A stretch of 64,000 nucleotides of DNA from Pseudevernia furfuracea (lineage: Eukaryota; Ascomycota; Lecanoromycetes; Lecanorales; Parmeliaceae), in the NCBI GenBank assembly GCA_022315425.1, contig JAIUPT010000038.1, positions 868,001 through 932,000 of the forward strand. Direction: 5' to 3'. How positions within the stretch are numbered: the first letter of the stretch is position 1; each line of letters opens with the position of its first letter. The notes below the pieces were generated by a model, which made no database searches, was not told the origin of the DNA, and worked only from the letters and a program-made list of their open reading frames with translations. The position numbers were made by a program, and so were the translations under genes. Shown here one piece after another: positions 32,247-44,171 of the stretch.

Positions 32247-33293
32247 TCTTGTAAATATCTTCGCAAGCTGTGGTTGATGGATTTTTTCAAAGTTATATAA
32301 ACGTGGGGATCGAGGAGCGGAATTGGCAGGTATTTGATTGCCTAGAGAAGAGCAAAAGTCGCATTCGTATTGGAGACCGAACAACTGTCCAGCGGGGTGG
32401 TCCGAATGCTTTTCTAGCCCACCGTTGAATCTCGGTCTCCGTGCGATCAAAGCGATGTATTCGAGCAAGATCTGATTTACTCTTACAGGGGTATTAGCAG
32501 ATTCTTGGAGGCGCGTGGCTCTACATACAACGAATGGTGTCTCGGTATCCCAGATGTGAGTCTTGTCACAGATGCAACAGCAGCCACTCTTCTAATGCAA
32601 CGACGTAATTCCGGATTGTACGAAGAGTCTCATTAGCTAGATGTCTATTGCGTTGACGCAAACCCCACTAGTTCCAAGTGTTGCTCTTAAGCCTCTGGTT
32701 TTCGAGCTTCTGTGCGACTTCGTACCCGTGCAGCCGCCTCTAGCAGAAAGGATCCTTGAACAGGACTTCAGCGTCGTCTCCTTCCAACCTTGGCGTGATA
32801 GATGAGGGTTGTCCCAGAAAATGGTTGCTCCGATGTGGTTCTGAGTCAAAGATGTCCAGACCAGATTTCGAGATTATGCATCACACAAGTATTCTAGTTT
32901 CATCAGCACAGGGTAATGGTCCAAAGCAGGGAGATCTAGAGTGCGGAACGCATATGGGTGACTCACAAAATGATCTAACAGTGACCTGTACTCAAAGATG
33001 CCTTGTTCTGCTGCGTGATGAATTTTTCGATTTTTTAGTAATATTCCAAGGTCGGATGACGACGGCAAGCGGGACCAGCGAATTGTACATCCCCAGCATC
33101 CTGAGATCCCCGTTGCTCTATGACGTCCCGTTTGATTTAGCTTGAATATTTGAACATCGATGATAGAGTCTCTAGACTCTCAATGCCCCAATGGGAACTT
33201 GCTACAGTCATTTAGTGTTTGCCTCACGGCGAAATTAAACCCGTGAGATGGATGGCATTGGTCCGGGTCGCAGCGAGCTGGATCCAATGAACG
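32247..33293. other. Intergenic, no gene seen
   Basis: About 1 kb between the last array GNAT and the PTC7 3' end. Small ORFs only, none recognisable. Confidence 0.5.
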
Positions 33294-34519
33294 TCAGCCA
33301 CCTCGATTCCGACACAATGCTGCCACGACACTAATATCATCCAGTTTGCCTAGAATTTCGTCAGTCAGATAAGAGACTTTCAAGAATTGATGCTTCTAAC
33401 CTCCTTCCATAGCCAAACCCTCTTCCACCGCTCTTTCCATGAATGGACTTTCCGCATAAGGATCTTCGGCGATTTTCCGAGCCGCTTTCACGAGCTCTTC
33501 CGCTACAAACAGCATGCCACCACCCGCACCACCTGCTCTGTCTCCGGACGCCTCACCGCCTTCTCCAGACTCCCATTTTCGGATGCTGTCGATGACGTTC
33601 TCAAGAACTTCGTGTTCCCAGAGATTATCAACGACACCATCAGACATAGTGAGCACCACGTCGTTCTCTTCAATGGTTACTTTATCCATGACAGCATTAG
33701 CCATGGGCGTATCTGGACTGTTGGTACCTAACTGCCGTGGGCAGTCGAACCAGTGCCATTGCTCGCTAGTCTTGTAGACGATACTCTGATCCTTGGGGCG
33801 CATTACTAAACACTGGGAGTCTCCTAAGTTCGTTACATAGAGGAGTGGTATTCTGGGTTCTTTGATACTGTAGTGAAGAAGAGCGGCACAGGCAGTTGTA
33901 GTTCCCTTCCATTCATTTGGTGACGAGGTCGCTGTTACTGTTTGCTCATATGCTTTCTGTAGATACTCGACCGGGTTTGGTTCCGAAGACGTAGCAGCAG
34001 CGTCCGTGACAGAAGTATCCCGTTCCGCCTCCAAAGCCCAAAAATGAAGGATCAATCTGGACCAGAGCCTGTGAATGTCAGTCCTCCGAAACCCATTGAC
34101 CATTCGCCTGGCAGCGCTTACGCAGCATGACCCTTTTCCCTCGTAGCCCAAGCCCCAACCCCATCGTTTGCCCCTATGAAGTTCTCGCCTACAAGAACAG
34201 CGTCATCTCCGTTGGTGATGCCCCTTATCATTTCTCCATTCACATAAGATCTCCTATCTCTACTTCGGTTGTGCGTACTCAATGGATCTGAAAAAGATCC
34301 TGAAGGCGGAGAGAGAAAAGGTGGAGGGAATGGCCGTGAGGGCCGTTTGGCGAAGAGGGAATATCCGGTGTCGAAGTAGAACGGAGACTTGGGTTTCTGG
34401 CTGAGGGCGTCAGCTGGCAGGGGAGTAGTCTTGCCCGCGGCGGAGGCTGTAGGTGAGGAAGCCACCCATCGCTGCTGCGTGAGAGATTGGAGGGCACGGC
34501 TTCGGATGGCAGCTCTCAT
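33294..34519 (-). CDS. PTC7: Mitochondrial PP2C-type protein phosphatase PTC7
   Basis: Metal-dependent Ser/Thr phosphatase of the PPTC7/PTC7 group; in yeast it acts in mitochondria and promotes coenzyme Q synthesis. Exons: 34519-34122, 34068-33401, 33349-33294; 373 residues. The N-terminus MRAAIRSRALQSLTQQRW is a plausible mitochondrial presequence, which favours the ATG at 34519 (the frame opens earlier with no ATG). PP2C motifs with metal-binding aspartates: GDDAVLVGENFIGANDGVGA (about 104-123), TNLGDSQCLV, MSDGVVDNLWEH (about 260-271) and, in the short last exon, KLDDISVVAA. The last intron is required: reading through it ends at TAG right after EGG and loses the final aspartate. Divergent from EMC6 over 298 bp. 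Confidence 0.93.
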
Positions 34520-34817
34520 ACCAGCTGTTGGCAGAAGATAACGTTTCGAAGGAAGGACCAATGTTCCGGGTCCGGGAACTTGATGTTCATGATCGACCAG
34601 GATCAGGTACGATCATCTTTTCCGATTCCAATGTAACAACTTCTCAATCGTGACGAAATCTAGAATGTCTCCGATATCAAACAAAAGAATCCTCGCCGCA
34701 AAACTCGTTTAGCCGCCCATATGGCTAGCGTGGTGTCGCCGTATCATCCGAGTACAGCTCTTCTCCAAATCCCTTAATCTTGAAGCTGAGCTGCATTGAA
34801 TCTCTACGAAATCGATC
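34520..34817. promoter_or_regulatory. Shared divergent promoter region, PTC7 / EMC6
   Basis: 298 bp between two start codons on opposite strands. No specific element identified. Confidence 0.55.
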
Positions 34818-35221
34818 ATGCCCACGGAGCGCGAGCTAGCTGTTTCTCCTATAGTTCAGGAATCTGTCCAACACAATACCCAGGTATATTCATTGCCTAC
34901 ATATATCTTGCAACCGCCACTTCCAGGCCCTGCAACCACTGACTGTTTCTCATATAGGTGATCTCAAATATCCGCTCCCTTACCGCCTCTCTCTTCGGCG
35001 TCGCCTCCGGCATCCTCGGTCTCGAGTCTTACTCTGGCTTCCTCTTCTATCTCCTCGGCACATTCTTCGTCTCGGTACTCATCTGGGGCATATTAGCAAA
35101 GGGCAAACAAGAGGATTACTTCCAGGGAGCGTGGAGTGAGCTGTGGGCTGGAGATGTACTGAACGGCGGTATGAGTTTTGTGCTGACGTGGACGCTATTC
35201 TACGGGTTAGTACGGGCTTGA
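34818..35221 (+). CDS. EMC6: ER membrane protein complex subunit 6
   Basis: Small membrane subunit of the EMC, which inserts tail-anchored and multi-pass proteins into the ER membrane. Two exons, 34818-34883 and 34958-35221; 109 residues. Exon 1 encodes MPTERELAVSPIVQESVQHN, and exon 2 the conserved VISNIRSLTASLFGVASGIL with LGLESYSGFLFYLLGTFFVS, ending in the family-typical SFVLTWTLFYGLVRA. Three hydrophobic segments are visible. The 74-nt intron starts GTATAT and ends CATATAG. Confidence 0.95.
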
Positions 35222-36112
35222 CGGAGTTCTAGAGAGCGTTGCGGGAAGAAGCCAAGAGAGATAGCGCCGGCGGTGGTGGTTTGGGTGCTACAGCCGAGGA
35301 GGACTGATGGCGAAAAACGGGAGAATCAGGTTGTTTGATACCCGACGGCATTTCTCTTCACATGCATTCCGGGCTTGTTTTCAACGTGACTTGTAGTCCG
35401 AATGAGCGGGCTTGTGATCCTCACAACTTGACCAAGATCGAGTTACTTCCGCTTCAGATTACGGATTTCTTTGGGTTACCGAGCGGGCGGACAGCATGTC
35501 AGGGAGCCTCCGCATCAGAATATTCCAGGGTCACTGCAAGGCATAGCGAGAAAATGAATCAGCCGCAAAACAAAAACATGCGGCTCCCCCTTCACCTGGA
35601 CCCATCGATACTCCTCCACTACTCTCCAATCTTACCAACCACATCAAAACTGCCCCAAAAAAAACATCGATGGCCTCCAATCTTTGAACGAAACTATCTC
35701 GTATCTGACTAAGCGCAGGGCTCACTTTCAAGGGACCGTCGGGGCTCAATTGAGTAGCTGCGTGTGTGGTGGACTTTGATTCAAATGACGCAGCACCTTT
35801 GCCGTTGAGCAGAACTGTTCCCATTTCGTATCATTCCTTTGCAGAACATCAACCCTTTTACAGTTGTACCACTTACCAGCCACCATTTTATTAAGTTCTT
35901 TCCTTTCCCGGGCCCTACTTTTTGTTGTTTGAACTTATCCCCTTCCTTGACTTTAGAGGTTCTAGCTGTGCGAATGCCCTCAACACTGTGCCAATACACG
36001 GCATGCCCCCTTCAACTTTGCTGATGAGAGAAAGATATATTCACGAGCATAATAGGCACACTAGAAATCTTGAACGCCTTTTGTTTGATGATCTTCTTAA
36101 TCTACAGCAGCT
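35222..36112. other. Intergenic between EMC6 and UTP12, convergent
   Basis: ORFs at 35335-35712 (plus) and 35531-35824 (minus) overlap each other and have no recognisable domain. I do not call either a gene, although the minus-strand one (MGTVLLNGKGAASFES..) has a fairly protein-like opening. Confidence 0.4.
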
Positions 36113-39100
36113 TCAAGCTACATCAACAAATCCCCGCTTCTTCCTCCCCTTGGCAATTACCTCTTCCTCTTCTTCCCAGGCTTTCTCATCCACATACTGC
36201 TTTTTACCCATCTCCCCCATTCTCCTTCCCACAAACCGCAACGCCGCAAGATTAAATCCCATCTCATCCTTCTGTACCTGTAATGCTCCTCTCAATTGCT
36301 CGCGGATCTCTGCCAACATCGATCTCAGAGATTTACTTGCCACAAGCTGCTTGTGATGCGTCTTAAGCATGAAAAACAGGATACGGCAGGTCAGTGGCAT
36401 GTTCCATTGCCTCTTAGCCCAGATGCGCAGGAAGGTGAAGAGAGAGGTGACTTTATCAAACGGGAGCACTAGGAGGGCGTCTTGGAGAGCGGCAGCTTTG
36501 ATCTTTTGGATCACGTTGAGGAGATGCGCTTCGGCAGAGATATGGTTGTGCGCTAGGAAGATGGGATCGCGCTGTGGTAATGCGAGATTAGGCTGGGTTG
36601 CCTTAGCTTGACGATACTCATTCATGATAGCCAGATCTGCCATGCCGACTTCGAGAGCTTCGGCAATTTTCTCACCCGCCATCAGAGTTTCAACGGTCTG
36701 CTTGCCAGCAGCAACGGCTTCACTTTTCTCTTCACCGGCATCCTCTTCTTGCTCGAGGGAAGTGGTGAGTGTACTTTCATAGAGCTCCTCCAATTCCTTT
36801 TCTCGCTCTTCCTCCAAAAAGATCTGCTCGTCGGTCTGGTTCCAGACTCGAATGCTTTTGTCATGACTTGCGCTGACGAGGAACTCTCCTGTTCGGCTCA
36901 CGGCTAACGCCCATATTTCTCCGTGGTGGCCATTGAGCTTTTGGATTTGCTCGAATTTGTCACCGTCCCAATACTTGATGATGTTATCTTTGCTTGCGCT
37001 AAAGAAGTGATGACCATTGCCGTCCTGGTTGTGAGGAACAAATGCCACTTGCATGATGCTGTCTTGGTGCGCGAAGAAGGCCTTATGACAATCGCCGAAG
37101 TCTAGACCCCAGAGCCGTACATTCTTGTCGGCTGAGCAGGTAACTATTAGCTTGCTATCGTAAGAGATATCCATGCTTAGTACGGGCAGCTTGTGACCAT
37201 ATAAATTGAGGAAGAGCTTCAATGAGTCGACGAAGAAGACTTTGACAGTGTTGTCAAGGAGGGAGAGAGCAAGGAGTCGTGAGTCAGGAGAGAAGCGCAA
37301 ACTGAGTATGTCATCAGTAACTTTGAGGGTACGGGTATGGGCGAGCTTAAAGCGAGGCGATGAGCGTTTTGTCCCTGGTATTTCCTCCTGGACAACCTCG
37401 AACTTGAAAAATTTGGCAGACTTGTCGGCACTGCCAGTAGCCATAGATCTGCCATCCGGATGTACATGCAATGTCCACACAGGTCCTTCGTGGGCCTTAA
37501 CAGTGTCTATCAGCGTAGACGACGCTATGTCAAAAATCTCTAGCTCCCCATTTCGATTGCCGACAATCACGATCTTGTCTCCGGGCAGAAAAGTGGCACA
37601 GAGCGCGTAGCCACAATCGAGGGTTCGAATGCAATTTTGTGTTCGTACGTTCCAAATTTTCAAGCTACCGTTACACGCAGACGCCAGCATCCTGTCGTCA
37701 GAGCTCAGAGCTAAGGATCGTACATCTGTGCGATGTCCCGGCATATCCACAGAGAAAGGTCGAGTGTAATCCGGTGGCTCATCGGATTTAGTAGGCTTTT
37801 CCTTTTGCTTCGTCGTCACGTTATATAGTTCCAGCTGATTATTCGTAGTTGCCGCCAGTAGTTGGAGACTTTTACCGGATCTTCGGCCAGCCCAACTAAT
37901 TGAGCCGATCTTACCAGCAGTTCGGACTAGAACATAGGGAATGATAACATCCGTTATGGGTGCTGATGACAGGTCTCCGAATTCCTCTTCGTCGTCCATT
38001 AGCTCATCGTTTCCTTTGCTGTCCTGGCCTGCAGCAGCCATGGCTTTCTCTTTTCGTCTCTTCTTCTTCCTTGCCAAGGTTTTCCGTACTTCGCTCTCGC
38101 TCCGGATTCTCCAAAGCTCTACAGCTTTTTCAAGGCCGTGTGTCGCAATATAGCTGCCGCGCGGATGAAAGCTAACGCCTAGAGTGCGGTCTTTGCCCTG
38201 TCTGTACAGAACGCCCCTTTCTTTAAGAAACGTCTTTGGAGAGCTTTCCGAAATTTCACTGGCGGCCTCGCCCAGACTTACCAAGTCTATTGACCAGACT
38301 TTCAGCTCGCCATCGTTTCCCGCTGTGATGGCACCTGATTGATCAGCCGATACTCCCATTGACCAGCACTCGCCATTAGTCTGAGCAACATGCGTCTCGA
38401 TACAATGCTGCGATCCAATGTCCCAAAGCTTGATGAGTGCATCTTTGCTGGTAGATATAAGGAAGCCCGCGTGCTTCTCACCGTCTCGGGCGTAGCCGTT
38501 GGTATGTACTCCGTTGCCATTTGTGTCGCCGTCCACAGCCGAATGTAGATCACTAGGATGGAGGCAATGAAGGCCTGTAATTTGGTCCTTGTGTCCTCGT
38601 AGTTTGAAAAGCCCAACCTCGGCGACTAGATCCCACACGATGATGTCCGTATCTTTTGCACCGCTAGCTAGGCGAACCCCATCATTGTCGAAGGCTAATG
38701 TAGTGACAGCCGACTTGTGGCCGTTGAAGCTGATTATGACCGTAGCTATTTTGGAGTCCCAAACTCTTATACTGCCATCTCCATACCCCACAGCGTAGAT
38801 ATCTGGATCTGCCCTGCTGCGAGCTATGACTGTGACTTCTGCGCTGCAGTTGCTATCCTTCCACCGGGCTAGCAGTTCGCCTTTCTTCACGTCCCAGCAA
38901 AGCACCTCCTCGTCAGCGCCAACGATAGCTCTTCCTGCGTCCAACGAGCGCAACGCTGCATTCTGAGCATTTTCGTTCTCACACCAGACAGCGTTGGAAG
39001 AAGCAGATGTTATGAGGCCAAAGGTCTTGGAATGCTCATATTTCCTACAACGGTCAGCAAAGCAACAAGTAGGATATAGAATTTGGTAGACGCACTTACA

Positions 39101-39116
39101 GATAAGACTTCACCAT
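36113..39116 (-). CDS. UTP12: U3 snoRNP / SSU processome WD40 protein UTP12 (DIP2)
   Basis: UTP-B subcomplex scaffold of the small-subunit processome in the nucleolus. Two exons, 39116-39100 (six codons in part: MVKSYL) and 39044-36113; 982 residues. Two seven-bladed WD40 propellers fill about residues 15-690, with repeats such as GHKSAVTTLAFDNDGVRLAS, GHRTDVRSLALSSDDRMLAS, GHKLPVLSMDISYDSKLIVT and GHHGEIWALAVSRTGEFLVS. A lysine-rich loop (RKKKRRKEKAMAAAG) interrupts the first propeller. The C-terminal Utp12 helical domain includes ..VLPFDKVTSLFTFLRIWAKR.. and ..CRILFFMLKTHHKQLVAS... The tiny first exon is supported by GTAAGT at 39099 and by YEHSKTFGLI directly after the acceptor, which is the usual N-terminus. 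Confidence 0.95.
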
Positions 39117-39505
39117 GTTGCAGTGGCCTTTTCAAATATGGATGTCCTGTTTGTCTTTTTTTCCTACTTCCGAGGTTCCCAGTTCATGTGCCGCGAAGAT
39201 TTGCCGAACGCCGCGACTAAGCGCTCTTCACAAAGCCGCGTAGAATCAGCCACCTTCCATACGTTTATGCCATCATAACTATAGATCTGAGTGGTTTCCA
39301 TGCCTTGACAGCTACTTTAACGCGCTTGTTATAATAATGAGATTTACGTGCCCGACGAGCGATCGCGTACCCTAGTCCTGAATGTTTTTGAGCTATCGGG
39401 CCACTGGCGAATATGAATGGGCTAAAGCATTTCTACCCTCCTTGTTGACATATCAAAATTATCCAATAACCCGATATACTCACAAAGTGCTGTGGTCGGA
39501 GGTAT
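39117..39505. other. UTP12 upstream region
   Basis: 389 bp with no gene; AT-rich toward 39450. It contains the UTP12 promoter. Confidence 0.5.
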
Positions 39506-39778
39506 TTAGTTCGTATTAGCTTCGATTCCTAATGGCGCTGATACAATGATGTTGCGGTGCTTCCTGTTTTCTAGTGCGTCCTCCATTTCGTCCGAAAGGG
39601 CTTTCCCTGCTCCTAGTCGACTTGTTTTTGAATTACCTTCTGCACGTTGTTTTTGCAACGTTCCCTCTCGCACGTCATTTTCACGTGCAACTTGCGCGAT
39701 TAACATATCAGGATTTTCGGATAAATAGGCCATACACTGTTCAATACGAGCCTTACGGGCCCAATAAGATTGATCCAT
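39506..39778 (-). mobile_element. Relic of a pogo/Fot1-type transposase (HTH end only)
   Basis: A 90-residue frame from the ATG at 39778 begins MDQSYWARKARIEQCMAYLS and continues with ENPDMLIAQVARENDVREGT and LQKQRAEG. This is the pattern of the psq/CENP-B-type helix-turn-helix at the N-terminus of fungal pogo (Fot1-like) transposases: a first helix ending A-x-x-x-L, NP, then IxxVAREx-x-V-x-x-x-TLxxR. No CENP-B second HTH, no DDE core and no terminal inverted repeat was seen, so only the N-terminal fragment survives, or the domain has been kept as a small gene. Confidence 0.55.
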
Positions 39779-39961
39779 TGTAATTGATGTGAAGTGGTGG
39801 ACTGTATGATGAAAAAATGGGCAGAAAAATTCTTTGAGGTGGCTACTACTAAGGCCACGGGCCGAAAGTATTATGCTACGATTAACCTTGAAATGAAGCC
39901 CCACCTCTTCATCATGTACTTATCTGTAGACCGGAGGCCCAAAGAGTTACAGGTGCAGAAG

Positions 39962-40519
39962 ATGGTGGAGCGGGCATCTGTCATGATTGAACGGGCACGG
40001 TCTGCCCAAGATCTGGACTCCACAGCTCAGCTATTTGCAGCCTACGCCAATTCACTAGGATTGGATCTTTCGTTTCAGGAATTCGATGATGAGCTCAAGT
40101 CTCTACCAGGAAAATATCATCCTCCGACTGGTGAGATCTTACTGGCCCACGACTGTATTGGAACTGCTGTGGGATGCGTTGCTGTACGCCGACTTTTTCC
40201 GCCAGACTGCTGTGAGACGGAAAGACTTTACATTCTACCCACAGGACGTGTCTTCGGCGTTGGGAAGAAATTGCTATATGAAGTTCTTGACATAGCAGCC
40301 TCGATGGGATACAATGAGATCGAATTGGACACTTTGCCGTCCATGAGTCAAGCCATATCGTTCTATGAATCTGCAGATTTTGCTCCTACTACATCTTGTT
40401 ACAAGACTCCTCTCACTGGAACGGTATTCTTGGCTCGACGGCTTGAGGAAATTTCCGCAACAGCCGGTTCAACCGACGTTTCAGGGCTGCTGACGAGCGG
40501 AGACTGCTGGGAAATGTAA
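39962..40519 (+). CDS. GNAT-family N-acetyltransferase (PhnO/RimI-like)
   Basis: Single exon; about 185 residues from the ATG at 39962. The frame is open from ATG 39806, with other ATGs at 39914 and 39983. I prefer 39962 because family-like sequence starts at ERARSAQDLDSTAQLFAAYA and the earlier 50 codons overlap the promoter side of the transposase relic. Domains: LSFQEFDDELKSLPGKYHPP, a strand with GEILLAHDCIGTAVGCVAVR, then ETERLYILPTGRVFGVGKKL as motif A (R-V-F-G-V-G-K), EIELDTLPSMSQAISFYESA and FAPTTSCYKTPLTGTVFLAR. This is a different GNAT subgroup from the 20-32 kb array, resembling bacterial-type acetyltransferases. Substrate unknown. Confidence 0.82.
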   Translation: MVERASVMIERARSAQDLDSTAQLFAAYANSLGLDLSFQEFDDELKSLPGKYHPPTGEILLAHDCIGTAVGCVAVRRLFPPDCCETERLYILPTGRVFGVGKKLLYEVLDIAASMGYNEIELDTLPSMSQAISFYESADFAPTTSCYKTPLTGTVFLARRLEEISATAGSTDVSGLLTSGDCWEM

Positions 40520-42161
40520 GAGTTGTAGCGGTACAGAACTATACAGAAAAAAACCCCACAGTATCTTAACTTGGAGATTCATAGGCGTGCGTACTTCCAG
40601 GCCGGCTAGGAGCAAGAAGGCCTAGGCCTGGACACGCTGGCTGATTGTCAACATACTTGTTCCCTGCGTACTATGCCCCTAGTACCCGCGTGCTACCAAC
40701 TCGCGCTAGTAGATGGAACATAGGTACATTTGAAAGCAGTGTGCCTATTCAGGGTCGTCGGAAAGCAATGCGTAACGATCAACAAGGAGTCTGCGATGGC
40801 CTGAGGAGCCAGCTCATGCGCGTTGGACGGGAACTCGCAATTGCTCTTCAAGACCAAATTGACTCGGGGCCTCAGCTGCTCCTTCTCCAAAATGCTTCTA
40901 AACTCAGCGGACAATCCTCAGCGCGCTAGCTATTGAACACCCAGTCGTGGACCCGGCAAGAGATGCTCAAGGATAGAGCCGGTATTGAAGTGGAGATTGT
41001 CAAGCACCATCGCTTTACCGCTACCCCTACCTTCTGCAAGCCACCAGCCGTGATCCAGCTGAGCCCGAGCACGCGTTCTACATACATGTACGCGGAGATC
41101 AAACGTTGGCGTTCACACTCACAAGGAGCAGAAAGCTACAGCAGGGTCCAGGGGTAACGGGTTGGACGTACGCCTCATCAGCATCGCAAATGATTCCCTA
41201 GATAGAAGCACGTACCGGTCGTCCCCATTTTTACGCAGAGAGTCCCGGATGACGGTTCGGTAGACTACCAAGTAGTCAGCCCTCGTCAAATATTCTTATG
41301 CTTTGGCATCATCAAAACCTCTAGAATGACCCTGCAAGGCTCCGAAGAAACCCGAGTCGTGACGACGTTTTCGAACCATGAGGCTTTTGATGATCCTTTC
41401 GCATCGACGCATATCAGGAATCCTGAAGGATTCAAGAATTCCAAATGACATGCTCGACGCGGCTCGGGAATTGGCTTTCGGAGGAACCGGTAACTCCCAG
41501 AAAAGGGGGCTTACTTTTAGGTTCATAGGGATGATAGGAGCGCAGGGATAGTGGTGGGGAAAAGATTTCATCAGAGGGATTTTCAGGCACAGTCAGACAG
41601 TGGAATCCTACCAGATCTTCGTTTTTGCTTTTTGTCGGGCCTGGGCATGTGCGATGGCCGGAATCCTTCAATTCGTAAACGAAAGGAGTCAGACAACATC
41701 AATGAGAGCAAAGCGGAGCTAAGACGACAGACAGAACATATGCCTGAGGATTCGAATACGGGAAACTCAATCGCTTCAGGATTCAGGCTGAACAAAGCTG
41801 ATAGTCTTTGACTTTTTGAATTGTTATTAGCGAAGATGTGGGCTTTGAACCCTAAAGAATTTATATGGTGTGAGCTTCTCAGATGCTCATGGGCGCATGT
41901 CCCCCGAAGCTCCAGGCTCGGGCTACGGCGAGCCCTGTATGCCCGCCGGATGCTCCTCCCAATCAAGCCCCAAATGCTCGCTAAATCCCATCCCATCGAA
42001 TGAATGAACGGCAGTAGTCCACGCCGGGATATATACACCAAGCGCTATTTCCCCTTCAGATGCGTCGCTAAGTTCTCAATCCTGAAATGCCATGGGTAGT
42101 AGAATCGCTATCAATAAATCGTAAAAATAAACAATGAGCAATACCTAGCTCGCTCGCTTTT
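40520..42161. other. 1.6-kb stretch without a recognised gene
   Basis: An ORF at 41583-42041 (minus) and smaller ones have no domain. Nothing repetitive stands out. Confidence 0.45.
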
Positions 42162-44171
42162 TTAGAGCTTATACGGATCCGGCCGGCTGTAGGATGGAAC
42201 ATGCGTACTCGGCGGAGCATAGGTAGACGCTGGATCCCAATCGTATGCAGATGAAAAGGTTGATCCTCCACTTTCTCTTCTTGTTTGAGGAGAAAAGGGC
42301 CTTCCTGGGCTAGCCCTACCCAATTGTGGTTGGTAAGATCTGCCGTAGCTCTCCCTCGAGAACGACCTACCCGCACTCGGCGGTTGTGGGGTTGAAAAGC
42401 TCCATTTCGGACTTTTGTAGTCGGCTTCTTGAGATAGGGAAAAGCTCAGATGCTGGCTTCTGGAGTCAGCTTCTTTGTTGAAGTAGTCGTTTGTATATTG
42501 ACTTGAGGGTGATGGTGGCGATTGTGGTAATGGTGATGATTCCCCTTCGTGTCCTGGGTGGGGGCTTGTGACGGCGGGGTCGGGGAGTTTGGGCATTCCG
42601 GAGGTAGTCGGTGGTGATGTTATCAGTTCGTAATCTTTGGGGCTTTTTGAGTAGCCGCGGGCGTCGACGGAAACAAAGTCATTTCGCTTTGTGAAGGGAC
42701 GTCGGATGAGGTCTATCCAGCCAATGAGCATAGACGTTCGGCCTATGAAGAGCAGAGTCCATATGCCATTTAGCTGGGATGAAAGTCAGCCATAATAGTT
42801 TTTTGTCTTCGGGCTAGGTCCACTCACGGAGAGCAAGACCAAGGCCGCCATGACCGTTCCTTCGTTCGCTACCATACCTGCTTGCTTCACTTTGCCCAAG
42901 CAAGGGTTCTTGTCGCCACCATTGACGACCAAGCAAAGCAGCCATGGTTCCGCCTTTGCCAAATCTTGCATAGCCGCTGTAACGGTATTGTCCATCTGGA
43001 CAAACACGATTGATAAGAACACAACGTTTATAATGATAATGAGCACTATGGCAGTCCCTCGCCATTGCAACCTAATGACTTTTTTTATCCTCCGATACGC
43101 TTGTCCAGCAGTTACAGTCTTGATGCTGCCACTGTGAGACGAATGGGTGGGTAGGCCGGAGCTGGCTTGCGTTATGGAGTTGGTGCTTCCATCGTTGAGA
43201 AGTGATCTGATGTATACCTTGATACAGTAGCCGAAAGTAATAAATTGCAAAATAGTCGAGATGGCGGCGAAGGCCAAAAGAGGTCCCCAGTAGTCTTGCA
43301 GAGCTTTCGTGTGGTTGATGTGACATGTATCCCCGAATCTGTACGAGGTTTCTGTGAGTGGAAGTGTGATTGCAAGGAACAAGCCTGGTAGGCCCCATCC
43401 TGCAATGAGCGAAGACCAGAAGAATTTTTTCCCTGTCACGACTTGCCAGCAGATCTGCAGATGTATCGATAAAGAACGAAGAAAGCCTCCAAATTTTAGT
43501 ATGTCAATATCCAAAATTTACAGAATGTACTCACCCCACAAAATCGCCGCAAAGCCTCCAAACAGCAGGAAAGCGCCGGAGAAAGCACAGGACATGTCTG
43601 AATACATATCGTTTGGTGTGATAGCATCATGACATTGTTCTGGCTTGGCACCCAATGGAATGATGAAACCCAACTACAATGGTCAGCTCCTCTGCCTAGA
43701 TACTTGGCATCGGACGATGAACGACGTACTTGCAAGAAGCATATCGCGACCACTAACCCAATTGTAAGGTAATGCCGGTTGGTCCTTTGCACCGGGAGGA
43801 CGATAAAGCTGAGGAGCAGTGACATGGAACACACCATGCCCGCAACATTGAGCCAGTTCGCGGCTTTCGGTATCGTATTGAAGTCTATGCAGGCTTTTAG
43901 TTCCCCGGATCACATTTGTCGATTCAGCCACCACGCACCGTCTGAGTAAACCCAATCTGTTATTGGACATGGCAGGCAACAATCGACGGTGCCTTGGGCG
44001 GAGGGTACAGGAGCGCAGAAACGGCCGTCGAGGTCTGAACGCATGTCAGCGAGGATTTGAGGAATTTCAAAGATACTCTGGAAGGCACTTACATCCCGCA
44101 GTGCTGGGGAAATTTGACAGCTGTAAGAAAGGCGCACTGCAAAGTCCTCGCGCCACTGTTGAATTCGCCAT
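42162..44171 (-). CDS. Frizzled/Smoothened-like seven-transmembrane receptor
   Basis: Fungal receptor-like protein of the Frizzled/secretin-like 7TM group; ligand unknown. Six exons: 44171-44093, 44034-43939, 43884-43730, 43673-43535, 43486-42828, 42773-42162; 579 residues. The short extracellular part has paired cysteines (DGRFCAPVPSAQGTVDCCLP then CPITDWVYSDDFNTIPKAAN). Helices seen in order: VAGMVCSMSLLLSFIVLPVQ; YLTIGLVVAICFLQLGFIIP, followed by CHDAITPNDMYSDMSCAFSG; AFLLFGGFAAILW; FLRSLSIHLQICWQVVTGKK, the conserved second-loop motif; SLIAGWGLPGLFLAITLPLT; LLAFAAISTILQFITFGYCI; AIVLIIIINVVFLSIVFVQM; and NGIWTLLFIGRTSML. The long C-tail is rich in S, P and Y (SRESYGRSYQPQ..) and could carry phosphorylation sites. 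No signal peptide is obvious before the cysteine region. Confidence 0.85.

Noticed and set aside
35531..35824. Small minus-strand ORF downstream of UTP12 as a gene
   Set aside because: Overlaps an opposite ORF, has no recognised family, and its second half looks like non-coding low-complexity sequence.
41583..42041. 152-codon minus-strand ORF
   Set aside because: No domain and no sign of family sequence; kept as intergenic.
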